Source of the DNA: Litomosoides sigmodontis
Taxonomy: Eukaryota; Nematoda; Chromadorea; Rhabditida; Onchocercidae
Assembly: GCA_963070105.1 (NCBI GenBank)
Contig: OY718803.1
Span: 6,058,507-6,122,506 of the forward strand
Reading direction: 5' to 3'
DNA: 64,000 nucleotides
Under the pieces are notes generated by a model. That model was not told where the DNA came from, made no database searches, and saw only the letters and a list, made by a program, of their open reading frames with translations. Positions 37,394-48,947 of this stretch are shown here, piece after piece. Positions within the stretch are counted from its first letter, which is position 1. Each line of letters opens with the position of its first letter. The position numbers and the translations under genes were made by a program.

Positions 37394-40247
37394 TTGACGT
37401 ATTTGCGCCAATAACTCAATAACATGTACTATTTTATCTATCCCCTCCGAAGAATTATGCAGAGGAATATTTATTTGAATAAAAGGTTATTCTCATTACT
37501 TTGATAGTTTTCATTTGGTAACCAAAATTTCAATTTCCTGGAAACCAACCAAGCAACCATTTGAAACGATTAAAGTCAACCTTTCTAGCTATTCTCCTAT
37601 AAAGCAGTCTTTCATTTGGATTCTAATTTCTTTAAAAAAAAAAAGTACTTAACAAAAAGAACCGATTGTATGCCTATATTATATATACTTTAATGCGTAC
37701 TTTGGCGCTTTATTAGGTCTAATTTAGATATGCGTTAAAACATTTTCATTAAATGATGCTTTGAGACCTTTGTTTGAAGTATCGATGTCGTGTTCAAGAT
37801 AGGAATAACGTTTATCCTGCCAAAAATAATTTGGAATAAAATTCGAAAATCAGACAAAATTTAAAATTCCTCAAAGCAATAGGAATGTAAATTATGCAGT
37901 CAGATATTATCACAATTCAAATGGATGAATGTATCTCATATGTGACCAAAGTTTCTACCAACTTTTCTCGCTCTAAGCTTATTCAAAGCAAAAGTGGAAT
38001 AAATTCAGTTTGTTGAGAGGAACTGAAGATTTGCTCCCAATGAGAAGTGGTAGGTGAGGCGTGTGAGAACTGAGGATGCATCCAACTTCTTTCTACACGT
38101 CTTGGCGTCTCCGGTCAGGTCACCTCTCTCGGTGTCAGGAGAAAGTTCGCGAAGCAGTTCATTTCATTGAGTGCTTCCTACACGTTTGTGGGATACCAGT
38201 TTCACCATGCCCGTTCCCTTTCCATACAACTTCATCATTTTCCCTTTCCGTCGCTTCCTCTCGAACGCCTCTCATCCGGCAATATTCCGTTCATCCTTCA
38301 TCGATGGTTTCGATTATCCGAAGCTAACATGCAAAATAACTTACCTAGTCGACTTTTTTCCAGTCACTCTGGATAATTTTTTTAATACATTTATCAATTG
38401 AAATAATTAGGCTTTTAGAAAATTAAATTTGAAAAAATGCAAAATTTAACTAACTTTTACTAATTAATGCAAAGCTCATTGCTTTTCTTTGTTTCGAACT
38501 GTGAGAAATATATTGTGATATGAAATAATTTGACAACATTCTTACTTCTTTGGTGCGACAAACTTTTTGATAACTTTTCTACGATTATTTTTATGATAGA
38601 TTAATTGCATTTTTTTCCCATTAAAAGTTTGGCATTTTTCTCCCTTCACTGATAACATTTATCAAAGAAAATATATTTTTGATAGTACCGCCTTCGTGTC
38701 GGCTTAATCCAAAAGATTTCTTCAGTTATTAAGTATGATGAGAGAATCGTTCGCCTATTATTTATTAACTTTTTGCAAAAATAATGTTCGAGAGAGTAGT
38801 ATCTTTGTGAACTTCGCTTTGAAACAGGTGAAAGTGACTTTAAAAGATCATTTCTTTCAAGAATATCGTGGATATCTGATTCACTTTGTTACAAAATCGC
38901 TAAATTTCCTACTGCACTGGAAATGAAATGCATCTAAAAAGATTGGTTCGTCGTTTTCGTTTGATCTAACCCTCCTTAGAGTAAGAACTTTGCGTGTTAA
39001 GCAAGCGCTCGCTCTTTTTACATGATTTAAGAAAGTGCTTTATCTTAGTTTATTGATTTAGTAATTATTAGAAAATTCTACGTCGAATCAATTTTTAACC
39101 TTTACTTACGAGAGAAGTAAACGCTCGGCTAGCTGAGGACCATCGTATTAATTGGAAGACTTACGAATTTCAGACACCTACGTAGTTTGCAGAGAAAGCA
39201 ATTGGCGATTGCTTTTCTCGACTAAATTGCATTATCTTAATTGGTTCCGTATTAATTACATTCAGAAATTCTCTTCTTGATATATATATATGCGCTCACT
39301 CATTCCATGGATGTACTGATACAGCTCAGGCTTTCTTCCCTTTATAATTATCTCCGCTGAAGTTATCATCAAACTACTTTAATTAATTTATCCCAATTCT
39401 TAGGTTTTCAGTACTATTATTTCAATAGGCAGGCGTTGAATGTTATCAGACAAGGCCGCCTTTTGACAGTCGTTTAGAGCCATCTTTCATTACCTACAGG
39501 AGTGGTTTATTATCTTTGATGTGTTTTGGGAATATTAAAAAATATACTGAGATTTTTGGAAGTTAGCATTTAATTTAATACAAATAGAACAAGTAATTTG
39601 CATAGCTTTATCTTCTCTTTTTTTATATTTTTCACTTTCATTTTAATTGGCTTATATTTCATTATCTTGAAGAATACGAAAGGGAGGCAAAACTGCTGAG
39701 ATGTTTTTTTTAATTTAATAACTGGAGGTCTTACCTTATCCTTGTTTTTCTCCTGTTTGCTGTTTACTCCTATTGCTATACAATTTTTAATTGCATAAAA
39801 CTTTTAGAAATTACAGCTTTCAACTAATTACCTGCTTAACCTGAAAGAAATAGGCAAAGTTGTCATAATTTCTCCGCAAGAGTGTAGGTGGTTTAGATTT
39901 GGTATCGCTCAACTAGTTATGTTCAAATCAGCTGTTGTATTGCGATGAACAATGGACTGTTTAGTTTCATTTTTTCATTTCACCTGCTTTCACTTATTCA
40001 ACACAACCCGTACTTCTACCGTCTTTCAAAGATTTTACATAAAATGAGCATTAAGCGTCTCTCTCAATCCCCTCATCAACGACTAATTTGCTTGCCCGAA
40101 ATATTCCGGAAGATAAGCAGGTTCCTTGCTAATTCGATCTTGCCGCACGATGTACACTTGAATTTTCCCATTCTTCTTTTTTCTGCTTTGTTTTTCAAAT
40201 TCACATCGTTTATCATTGAGCTTGGAGTTGCTGCGTTAAACTAGGAA

Positions 40248-40279
40248 ATGAGAATAATTTCTTATGAGAATAATTTCTT
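40248..40279. repeat. 16-bp perfect tandem duplication
   Basis: ATGAGAATAATTTCTT occurs twice back to back at 40248-40263 and 40264-40279. Confidence 0.9.
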
Positions 40280-40713
40280 AATTAGAAAGATAAAGCATGT
40301 AATTAATTTGAGAGCTTCCATTGCTTCTATATGGATGCTTACATCTATTATATATGTGTATAATTTCATAGCTCTAAAATTATAATTTAAAGGAATAAAT
40401 AAATGTTCTTTATCCTAGTTTTTAGTAGTAAAAAAAACAAGTTTGTTTTTACAAAATTATCTGCAACACTTGGAGTAACTTATCCATTATTGACAGATAA
40501 TTTTTCTCTCCGTTATGCAAATAAAATGAACGAAGTTAGCTGAATTATTGATAGGTCTCTCGTTGGCAGATATTTTTAACAAACTTTCCTTAAATTAAAT
40601 TATTAAAAATGAAGTAGAAATCGCAAGCAAACAAACCATGCAATATTCTTCCCTCGCAGTTCGTTCCACATTCTGTATTCTCTCCCTCAAACCGTGTCTT
40701 AATTAACCCACGC

Positions 40714-40738
40714 CATATATGTATATATATATATATGT
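40714..40738. repeat. (AT)n-rich run
   Basis: An AT alternation with one GT break, 110 bases left of the octamer cluster. Confidence 0.85.
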
Positions 40739-40852
40739 AGTATTTGGCCAGTTCAATTAATCAATTGAAATACAGCTGGCGAGTTCCAAGTAGACGTGCA
40801 TGCAGCACTGAGTCTGTGTGTCTGTGTCTGTGTGTGTGCACATGCTGGGGGT

Positions 40853-41050
40853 ATGCAAATGCACACCACTCCCTCGCTCACACATACTCAAATTAATTAA
40901 ACTAATTAACAGCCACATCCACCATTAACTATCACTACACTGCAACCGATGGTTCTATGAGGATGTCTGAGCTATTTTCAATTTTAATTGAACTCATTTT
41001 ATTCCTGGTTAAGTGATGCAAATGAATTCGATCTGGCCATGTATGCAAAT
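40853..41050. promoter_or_regulatory. Cluster of three perfect ATGCAAAT octamers
   Basis: Perfect octamers lie at 40853-40860, 41016-41023 and 41043-41050, all in the same orientation, with a one-mismatch copy (TTGCAAAT) near 41077. A stretch of repeated TAATTAA motifs sits at about 40891-40909. ATGCAAAT is the classical binding site of POU-homeodomain proteins and TAATTA that of homeodomains. The cluster is a candidate enhancer of the zfh-2-like gene, by inference only. Confidence 0.4.
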
Positions 41051-41911
41051 GTTCGGTCTCGCGTGATATTTTATTTTGCAAATGATAGGTATCTGTAGAA
41101 TTAGGTAATCTCGAAATGATCACAGTCAGAAGTGAAGAATTGCAGTATAACGCGTATTTTAACGAAGTACTCTGGTACTCTGGAATTGAAGTGCTATATA
41201 TCTCTCCATATTACCTATTAGTTTTAGGTCGTGATTTCAAATTTTAACATCTTTGACTCGTGGGGAGAGTAAATGAAGTAGAGCTAACTGCTTTATGGAT
41301 AACTCACTCTCTTAATTGAAATTAAGGAAAGAACATTCAATGCTCAATAAGGTCTTCTCGAGACAACTAACACTGAGAACACCGTGGATCAGCCCTTTTC
41401 CTTCGAATTTCTTCACTTTCGGGTTCACTCATTACTCATTAATATGTGTCAGCCGATTTAAGAATAGGACGTAATTTCGAATTTTGAGTGTCAAGTTTTA
41501 TGACAGTGGACGTGAAGTGCTATTCCATAAATATCTTTTTTGCTCTCACTGTTGTTTATTACAGTCTTTTTTGGTGAAAACATTTAGTCCTGACATTTCA
41601 CTTTTTAATTTTCTATGTAACCTGGAACATCCTCAGTGTCGGATCATTGATCTTCTATGAAAACTTGAAACTGTTTGATTGACGTCACAAAGTGCTGTAG
41701 TCACCTCACCTTCTAACTTTCTGCCAAGATGTCCGGAAACCATATAAGCAGTTCTGGAAGATTATGTGTTATAGGAATATCTTACGGATAGTGCTGTGTA
41801 ATGATGCGATTTATTTTCCAATATAGTCTCCTGTGGAAATGAACCTAACCGGGAAGCCATATTTGGAAACGCGCGGTGATTTGAAATGTACTCATAAAAC
41901 GTATGGCTAGA

Positions 41912-41976
41912 CACGTTCTGTAATGAAAATGTAACGAAAATTCCGTAATGAAAACACACGTTCCGTAATGATAGGA
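41912..41976. repeat. Imperfect triple repeat of a 20-bp unit
   Basis: Three related segments near 41912, 41937 and 41957 share the core TTCCGTAATGA (the first has TTCTGTAATGA). They look like a degenerate local duplication. Confidence 0.7.
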
Positions 41977-43475
41977 AAACATATGTTTTCCAAAAAGTTA
42001 TACTCCTGGGATGTCGAGCCACCCTGCACTAATTAAGCTAACATTACAATAAAGGCATGAGCAATACTACAAGAGAATTGAGAAATCAGAATTTCTCCGG
42101 AAATATACATTCGGCAAATTTTACTACTTTCTCCAACTTAAAGGAACTTTGAACTTCATTATCAAACGATGAGATGTGTTTGCAAATAAAATTAACGAGT
42201 CGAAAACGAAATAGCAAGAGGGCTGCTATGTGCGTTGCTGTTATTAATTGTTGTTGAATTCGTTATAATTCCGGTACTGGTAGAGTAAGAGCAAGCGATA
42301 CCATTCAGAGATTTCCAGCAATCCTACTCTCTTCAGGGTTACTCGAGAATTCTTCAAAAGTATAATAACTGAAGTTTCAGTTAATGAATAATGGAAAGTG
42401 TGCAAAATCGTTAGTTGCAAACGATTGACATTGCCACGTGAAACAATGAAATTATTTTGTTTGGAACGGTTACAATATCTCACACGTGTTTCACGCACTG
42501 CGTTTGCATGATTGAAATTGGCTAATCACATCTTACAAATCCTTCTTTGATATTATTTACAACAAATGAAACTTTGCCTAGGACAATGCTTCTGAGTAAT
42601 TTTGAAATATCCCTAATATAATTTGCAGTTTTGTTTGTTATTAGATTTTTTTTCCGAGTAGAATATTTTTTCACATTAAAATTTTGAATGATTTTGAATG
42701 TAAAGAAACGATAATATCAGTAGCTTATTGAATTAATGTAAAGTTGCAAGAAATGCGGTAACATCTGTTGTGTATTAATCATTAATACAGAAGGATTGAG
42801 AGAGGAAGAGGAAGATTGGTAGTATTGGCACATAGGTAAGTTGCTTTTTAAGAATTGATTGAATTTTGAATTGCCTCTATGTCTCAAATAGTATCAAAAG
42901 ATGACGACGAAGTCTTAAGTAGCGAAAGAACAGAGTCTACTTCGTCCTTGCAATGCGATCCACATTTTACAGAGAGACTAATACTTTAGCTGTTGAAAGG
43001 AACGTGAGTTCGTTTATAACATATTCAGCTTTGTTGCAGAGTGCCAGGTAAAATCCTTGCTAGCGAAATAGGAGTGGCAAGAATGATACGTTGGCTCAGC
43101 TTTCAAATCCTACTGTAACCTTTGACGTTTCACTACACTGTATAAATTTTCTTTCTTCATTTCCTGTCACTGAAGGGAGACAACTAATTGATCCGTGATG
43201 GCTTCGTTCATTTGGAATTTGGTTTCTCTATGAGTTACATATAACTGAAATTGCATTGATGATAGCCAAACGATTTCCTTCAACCTGACCACTACTAATT
43301 AAATTCTGCACTTCACCTGGCCCTCACTTAGATATCACTTAATCGGCCATTAATTATTTCTCAGTGGTCAGTGTTATAATTCTTGACGCAGTGACGTAAT
43401 TTTTTTTCTCTTCATTTAAACGTAACTAAAAAACGTTGAATCCATGTGATGTGATCTGTTGCTACGATTGTTTTA

Positions 43476-43521
<46 letters not shown>
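43476..43521. repeat. (TG)n microsatellite
   Basis: A TG run of about 46 bases with a single TTT interruption. Confidence 0.95.
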
Positions 43522-43524
<3 letters not shown>

Positions 43525-45739
43525 AGCATAAATTAAGGGTATATATATTATTTAGGCAAGGAAAACTTATTCCTTACCTTATTCTTTCTGGGAAATACGG
43601 AGAATTATAATTATTATTGCATTTTACGGTATTCGGCTTGTAATACAAAAGAAATGCGATAATAAAAACTTTCCATTTTTGAAATATTTATGCTTTTTAT
43701 TACACAATGCGAATTGTCTACGTTTTGACTGAAAGAAGAAAGAAGGAGGCAGCTGAACGATCATAAAATATTGTGAAATGTAATATTTTTATTTTGCTAT
43801 CAATGAATTTTCTTTTTTCCCAACAAATAGCGAACTATTAGTAACTGTTTGAAAAAGGGAAATTTAAATTTTCTAAATTGTTTAAAAAAAATTGTTTAAG
43901 AAGTCTTTGCTTACAATACTAAAGTGACCAACGTTTAGAAGGTTGTGAAATTGTCTTAGAGAATAAATTTAAATTAATCATTTTCTTTCAAAAAAAGCAT
44001 CAGATTTAGACGGCATTCTTGGCGACTTTCGAAATTACTGTCAAATAATGCCAGTTTTTTTTATAATGAATGACAATTATAAATAGGTAGGCAGAAAATA
44101 AGCGTTGTTAGATAAGCCCCCTACCACAGCAATTATTGTTTTGATCAATGATAATGAAATTGGACACGAAGGGTTTGAGTTGCTAACCTCCCGGTACTCC
44201 GTTCTCACAGAGAGTGATGAAGTGCAGAGGAAGCGTCCCATCTCTTCTTCCGAGAACTTGCTAGTGATTGGTGAAAGTGTGTGTAGGAAGTTTAGGTGGA
44301 AATCACCGCAATCCACTCTGTTAAGTAGTATCCTCCAGTGCCAGCTCTGATAATGCCAGTCATTAGCACAGCTAATTATTGAGAGGAAATTTCAGAATAT
44401 CAGTCGTTCTATATATTCGCCAACTGTTAAAGGATTGTGGATAACTTCTTCATTGCTATCTCATCCCTACTGTTCATTCAGGTGTCTTCCGAACAAGCAA
44501 ATGAGTAGAATTCGTTGAGCATTGGCATCTTTCTGCACTGTGATATATCGCATACGTTAAAGAAGGGTAGAGCTCACTAATTAAGTTCTCGTCTGCGGTT
44601 CTCTCCTTGTTATATTGTTATTTCATGTGGACCAAGCAATTATTTTAAATTTGTCTGGGTAAACCACAAAATTTATTAGCTCATATTTAAGAAAGAGGAA
44701 GAAATTTTTGGCAATTTTACATCCCCAATTTCATTCCATTCAAATGGCTTATGTGGGAGAAGTGCAGCCGAGTGGTAAGTGAGTAAGCTAATTTCTTCCT
44801 GTGTACGCCTGTGTATGCGCTCAAATTTGAAAATTTAGGAGAAAATTAGACACATATTCATTAATGTCTGTCTATCACGCGTGTGTGTATATGTATGTGT
44901 TTATAGTTGTACGCAAAGATTACGGTAATGTGCCATTAGGCCTAATAAAGATAAAGGAAGGAAGGAGAAGGCGCGATGGGAGCTTGGAGGACTGAAGTAA
45001 GACGCGGTGAGAAGTGTGGTTTGTTAAGTTTGATTGGTGGTAAAAGAGAGAACTAGAAAAAGGAAAAAGTATTTTAGATCCATTGAAAAATTTTGCAATA
45101 ATCGGTTTGGAAGCTTTTAACTAAAGAGAGAGAAAGAGGGCCGCTGAAGCCAAAGCCTAAACAAGCCGTTTGAAATAATTATGGTGACTGCTTCTCTTGA
45201 TTGCAATTTAGGCCAAATTTGCCTTCTCTTAACAAATATAAACTCATTCAGGGCTCATTCACTGTCCTACTCAGCCACATTTCAGGATGATCTAACTGGA
45301 TTTCCGGATCAGATAGATAAGAATATGTTAGGTTTGTAACGATAGATACTATTTGCAGGGGAGAGATGAATGATAGAAAGTTTTTCCACTACAGCTACCT
45401 CAACCTTTCCAATATCCGGCAATTTTGGAAACCTTAGTGGAGTTAGTGATGCATGATTTCGATAATCATTTTATTACATATAGCTTAACTGCTGCTAAAT
45501 ATAGCATTGAGCCGATTAGTCTAAACTTCTAAATTTTAAAGTCTTCTAGCTCTTAATTTTAGTGCGAAGGGTTTTCTTCATCATTTCCGTTTTAGTAGAT
45601 AGCTGCTCATTTCACTTCGTCACTTCTATGACAGTTGTCGCGCTTTTTTATTATATGCCAACTTTTGATGCCTCTTCCAGTTGTGTCTAAGAAATTATTT
45701 TCACTTGTACGCTTCTACCTTGCATCTTTTTCTTTTTAG

Positions 45740-45863
45740 TACAAATTGTATGAGGTCAAACTCGGTGTCGCATTCCAACGCTATCAATTGCAGCATCAGT
45801 AATAGCATCAAAAGTGAAACGACAGCAGCAAGTGACGCAAATTTCGACCGCGCATTTAATTCG
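45740..45863 (+). CDS. Candidate upstream exon of the zfh-2-like gene
   Basis: A 124-base segment is bounded by a strong acceptor (TCTTTTTAG) and a strong donor (TCG|GTACGTG). Only one frame is open across it. It encodes a Ser/Asn-rich peptide including SNSVSHSNAINCSISNSIKS, typical of disordered parts of developmental transcription factors, with an internal ATG at 45750 that could be an alternative start. It ends in phase 0, whereas the confident exon at 48717 needs two incoming bases, so direct splicing would break the frame. A further small exon, an alternative acceptor or a different gene would explain this. Confidence 0.42.
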
Positions 45864-48716
45864 GTACGTGATGATTCTCTCTTTCACAAAATTAACAAAA
45901 TTGGCATTTGAAAAATACCACCGGAAGAGGAGGAGGAGAGGTAGAGAGATTTAGCTATTCACTTCTCACTGTTAGCATTTGCTTATTTGAATGTAACGCT
46001 TCCATGCACTGTTTATTTGAAATTAATAGGGAAACTTATGGAATTCTGGATTATGCATAGTACTAATACAGGCAGGACAGAACGAATATGGTGCACAATG
46101 TCTATTTAAGCTTCATCTTTTGAATCTCTCTCATTTAACCTATGATTTTTCAAATGCAGTTTTGATCACCCGGAAGCGTCATTTTATACTTTTGCACTAG
46201 CTTTATCGTTTCAGGCTTTTTGTGACCGACAGCTAGTTAGAGTAACTCTTCCGTATGTTATTATTATTTGCAAGGCATGGCGTATGATGAAATTTATAAT
46301 ATTTCCTCATTAACACAAGTACACTTCCCTTATCCTTTGACCTTTGTGGATGAATTATTTCATTCCTCAAATATCATTTATCAGAATGTTACTCAAATCG
46401 CATTTACGTTCTTAACGAACAACACGATTGATTGTTTCGCATTCCACGTCTGATTGACCGGTTAATTTGATTCACTTGTTCTCATCGTTCCTGATTGTTA
46501 AATTTTCTCTCTTTTCAAATTTGCGCACTCATTTCTGATTGCTGATATTCTCAATTAACGTAATCTCTCAGCTGCTTTTTCACAATAGCCGGGAGGAGTA
46601 AAGAAATATTTTTTCCAAATTTACTTTCTTTAACAACGAGCATGTGAGACTGTGCTTGTGCTGCGTTACCACTAACCATAACATAATCCTAATTATCCTA
46701 ATCATTATAATCATCGATATCGTTATTGTCGTCAGCTTATCTTTTCTCTCTTGTCACCAAACATCATTTAGCATCGACCCTGAAATTTCACCGCTTCAAG
46801 GTCAACGAGATGTTTCAATTAGCTATTTATAGGGGAAGGGAGAGATACTAAATTCGGCGACTATAACCGGGAGGATTAAGAACAACACAGTGGTTGAGAA
46901 ATTGAAGTTAAATGAGTCATATCTTTGTGAATTGAACAATGACATTTATTCTCAAATGTTTTTTCATTTCAAAAAGTTGAAAATATTTGTGCAGATGACA
47001 GCTTTAAAATCTAATGTCTCTCCTTGAACAGCGTGGATTGCTTCAACTTCTAGAAAAGTGGCGTGAATGAAATTGGCCCCCAAATTAACAAGTGATAATC
47101 AAACAGTCAAGCTACGTGTGCATGCACGCACACATACACACACACACACACACACATACACACACACAGCACGCATGCACACAAACATAGCCGCCGCCAC
47201 CACCACATCTGTGAAGCATTAGTAATGTTTATACAGTGCCTTCAGCTTGCACACAAACACACACTACCACTACCGCAGACTAATAGCTTCCATAGTCCGT
47301 CCAACGGCGGAGATATTCACTTTTGTAAATATAAAGCCGCTACCATCATCGTCATCATAAGCACGCACTTTCTACGCATTCAATTGGCACTTTTCACGCT
47401 TCTCAATCCTCTCCTCCTGCCAATTTGCATATTTATTCTATTAGCGTTTAAAAGAGAGAAGTTGGCATTAAACTGATAGAATTTCAACCTCATCGTTTTC
47501 AATGGGTCATTTTCCTTTCTTTTTCTTCCATTAATTGTTTTATGCGACCGTTGCGCTCTTTAGCGATGTCGTGTCGTTCGTAGCAAAGAATTCGATGATT
47601 TCATTCCTCACTCATACGAACCATTTCAAATAATATACTTTGCAGTTTACTTCTTTCTTAATTTTCAACGAATAAGCTAGTGGGAACAAATAACATTTTA
47701 GGTACTTCTCGAAGGATGTTTTGGTCACATTAAGACAACTGAAACAGAGCGCAAATGTGCTTCGGTAAAGATTACCGAATCTGATGAGAAGCCAATTAAA
47801 CGGTTTATTTTTTTAATATGTAATATAGCCTGTTGTAAAGACAAGAAGCAGAAATGAACATGCTTGAGGAGGCTGCAATGGATGATTGCAACGTCCATAA
47901 GTTTGCTGGAGTGATTGAGTGACCACGACGTTAGCAGATTGGTGGGGATAGCTTACATTTGCGCAAATGTAAGGGAACTGTTTAGATGAGAGGACACAAA
48001 TTTCTTATAATTTTTATACAAAAGCAATATTTTACTCTTCTCATTTACTGCACAATTTATTCCACCTGAATAATGCGCCTTTGTCGGATTTCTGGAATTG
48101 TACAGCTCACTCTGTAGATGAGGCCAAATTAGTAAAATAGCATTTGTAATTGATTTTCTAAGGAAGGAATTCGAAGCACTGAACAGTTTTTTAAACAAAA
48201 TTAACGACTGCAAGAATAACCTGGGAGCTTTTCCCATTTACTTCTTCCACGTTACATAATTTTTTATTGGATATTAAATTCAATAAAATTTGAATTTTTA
48301 AGGGATGCTAAATTAAACAAATGTTCAAGACTCGTCCCCGCTATTAATCATAAATATTAGTCATAAAGAATTGTGGAATTCAAAACTAATGAGTGAAAAA
48401 TTTTTTAATTGAAAATCTTAAAATTCTAAAGTATTTTAGTCTAATTAACATTCTATTATTATCTTATTTAATAAAAACTATCAGGAATATTATCGAAGAA
48501 GATTTATCGTATTGCTGCTGGTCTTAATCTCTTCCTCTATGCTTGACCTTGCTACCTTTTTATCACTATAAATCTCATCTCTTCTACCCTTCATTTTGTA
48601 ATATTTCTCTCCTAAATCTTCATTAAAACTAAAGGTATCATTAGTTACTAATTATGCAAATATTTAAGCTTTTATTTAAATTAGTTCCTAAAAATTTGCA
48701 TAATTTGCATTTCTAG
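45864..48716. other. Probable zfh-2 intron
   Basis: No further exon is recognised. A (CA)n array lies at 47125-47168. Three perfect octamers crowd the right end (48653, 48694, 48703), the last ending only six bases before the splice acceptor of the next exon. A connecting exon demanded by the phase problem may be hidden here. Confidence 0.4.
47125..47168. repeat. (CA)n microsatellite
   Basis: A CA run with ACATAC interruptions, followed by more CA-rich sequence to about 47190. Confidence 0.93.
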
Positions 48717-48947
48717 TGGTTCATTATCGTTCTCAAGTGCAGCATTATATGATTCCGGGAAGAAGTTAGCTGTTGGCGGCGGTAGCGAAATTATGGATAT
48801 GGATGGGTTTTTGCAACAAGCAATGATCCTATCAACGGATGCTGATTTCACGGCGAATAGAATTTTGCAGCGTGTTCCGATGAATTTGATGAATGGGTCC
48901 TCCCAAGGACTAATATCAGCTGGCACAACAGGTATGTCCATTTGCAT
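48653..48947. promoter_or_regulatory. Four octamer sites flanking the first confident zfh-2 exon
   Basis: Perfect ATGCAAAT or its complement ATTTGCAT occurs at 48653-48660, 48694-48701, 48703-48710 and 48940-48947. Three crowd the polypyrimidine side of the acceptor and one lies just inside the next intron. They could be a POU-factor enhancer or promoter for a downstream start, or splicing-related sequence. The motif count is direct; the role is inferred. Confidence 0.4.

Larger units (their letters stand above)
32477..45739. other. Gene-poor region, probable intron or regulatory flank of zfh-2
   Basis: Over 13 kb without a supportable gene. Contents noted: (CT)n at 34404, five AAAGT units at 37369-37393, a 16-bp tandem duplication at 40248, an AT run at 40714-40738, an octamer cluster at 40853-41050, an imperfect triple repeat at 41912 and (TG)n at 43476. 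Two short protein-like frames, 42879-42989 and 44105-44350, are unlinked and unrecognised. AATTAATTAA-type motifs are frequent. Confidence 0.45.

Noticed and set aside
38076..38401. Three overlapping plus-strand frames in different phases
   Set aside because: A locally GC-richer patch opens all three frames; no domain, no splice partner and no preferred frame.
42879..42989. Short polar frame beginning MSQIVSKDDDEV
   Set aside because: Only 36 codons, with a stop before any usable donor and no link to neighbours; left as unexplained.
44105..44350. 81-codon plus-strand frame with an equally open frame on the opposite strand
   Set aside because: Both strands are open over the same bases and neither shows a domain or splice partner, which points to chance.
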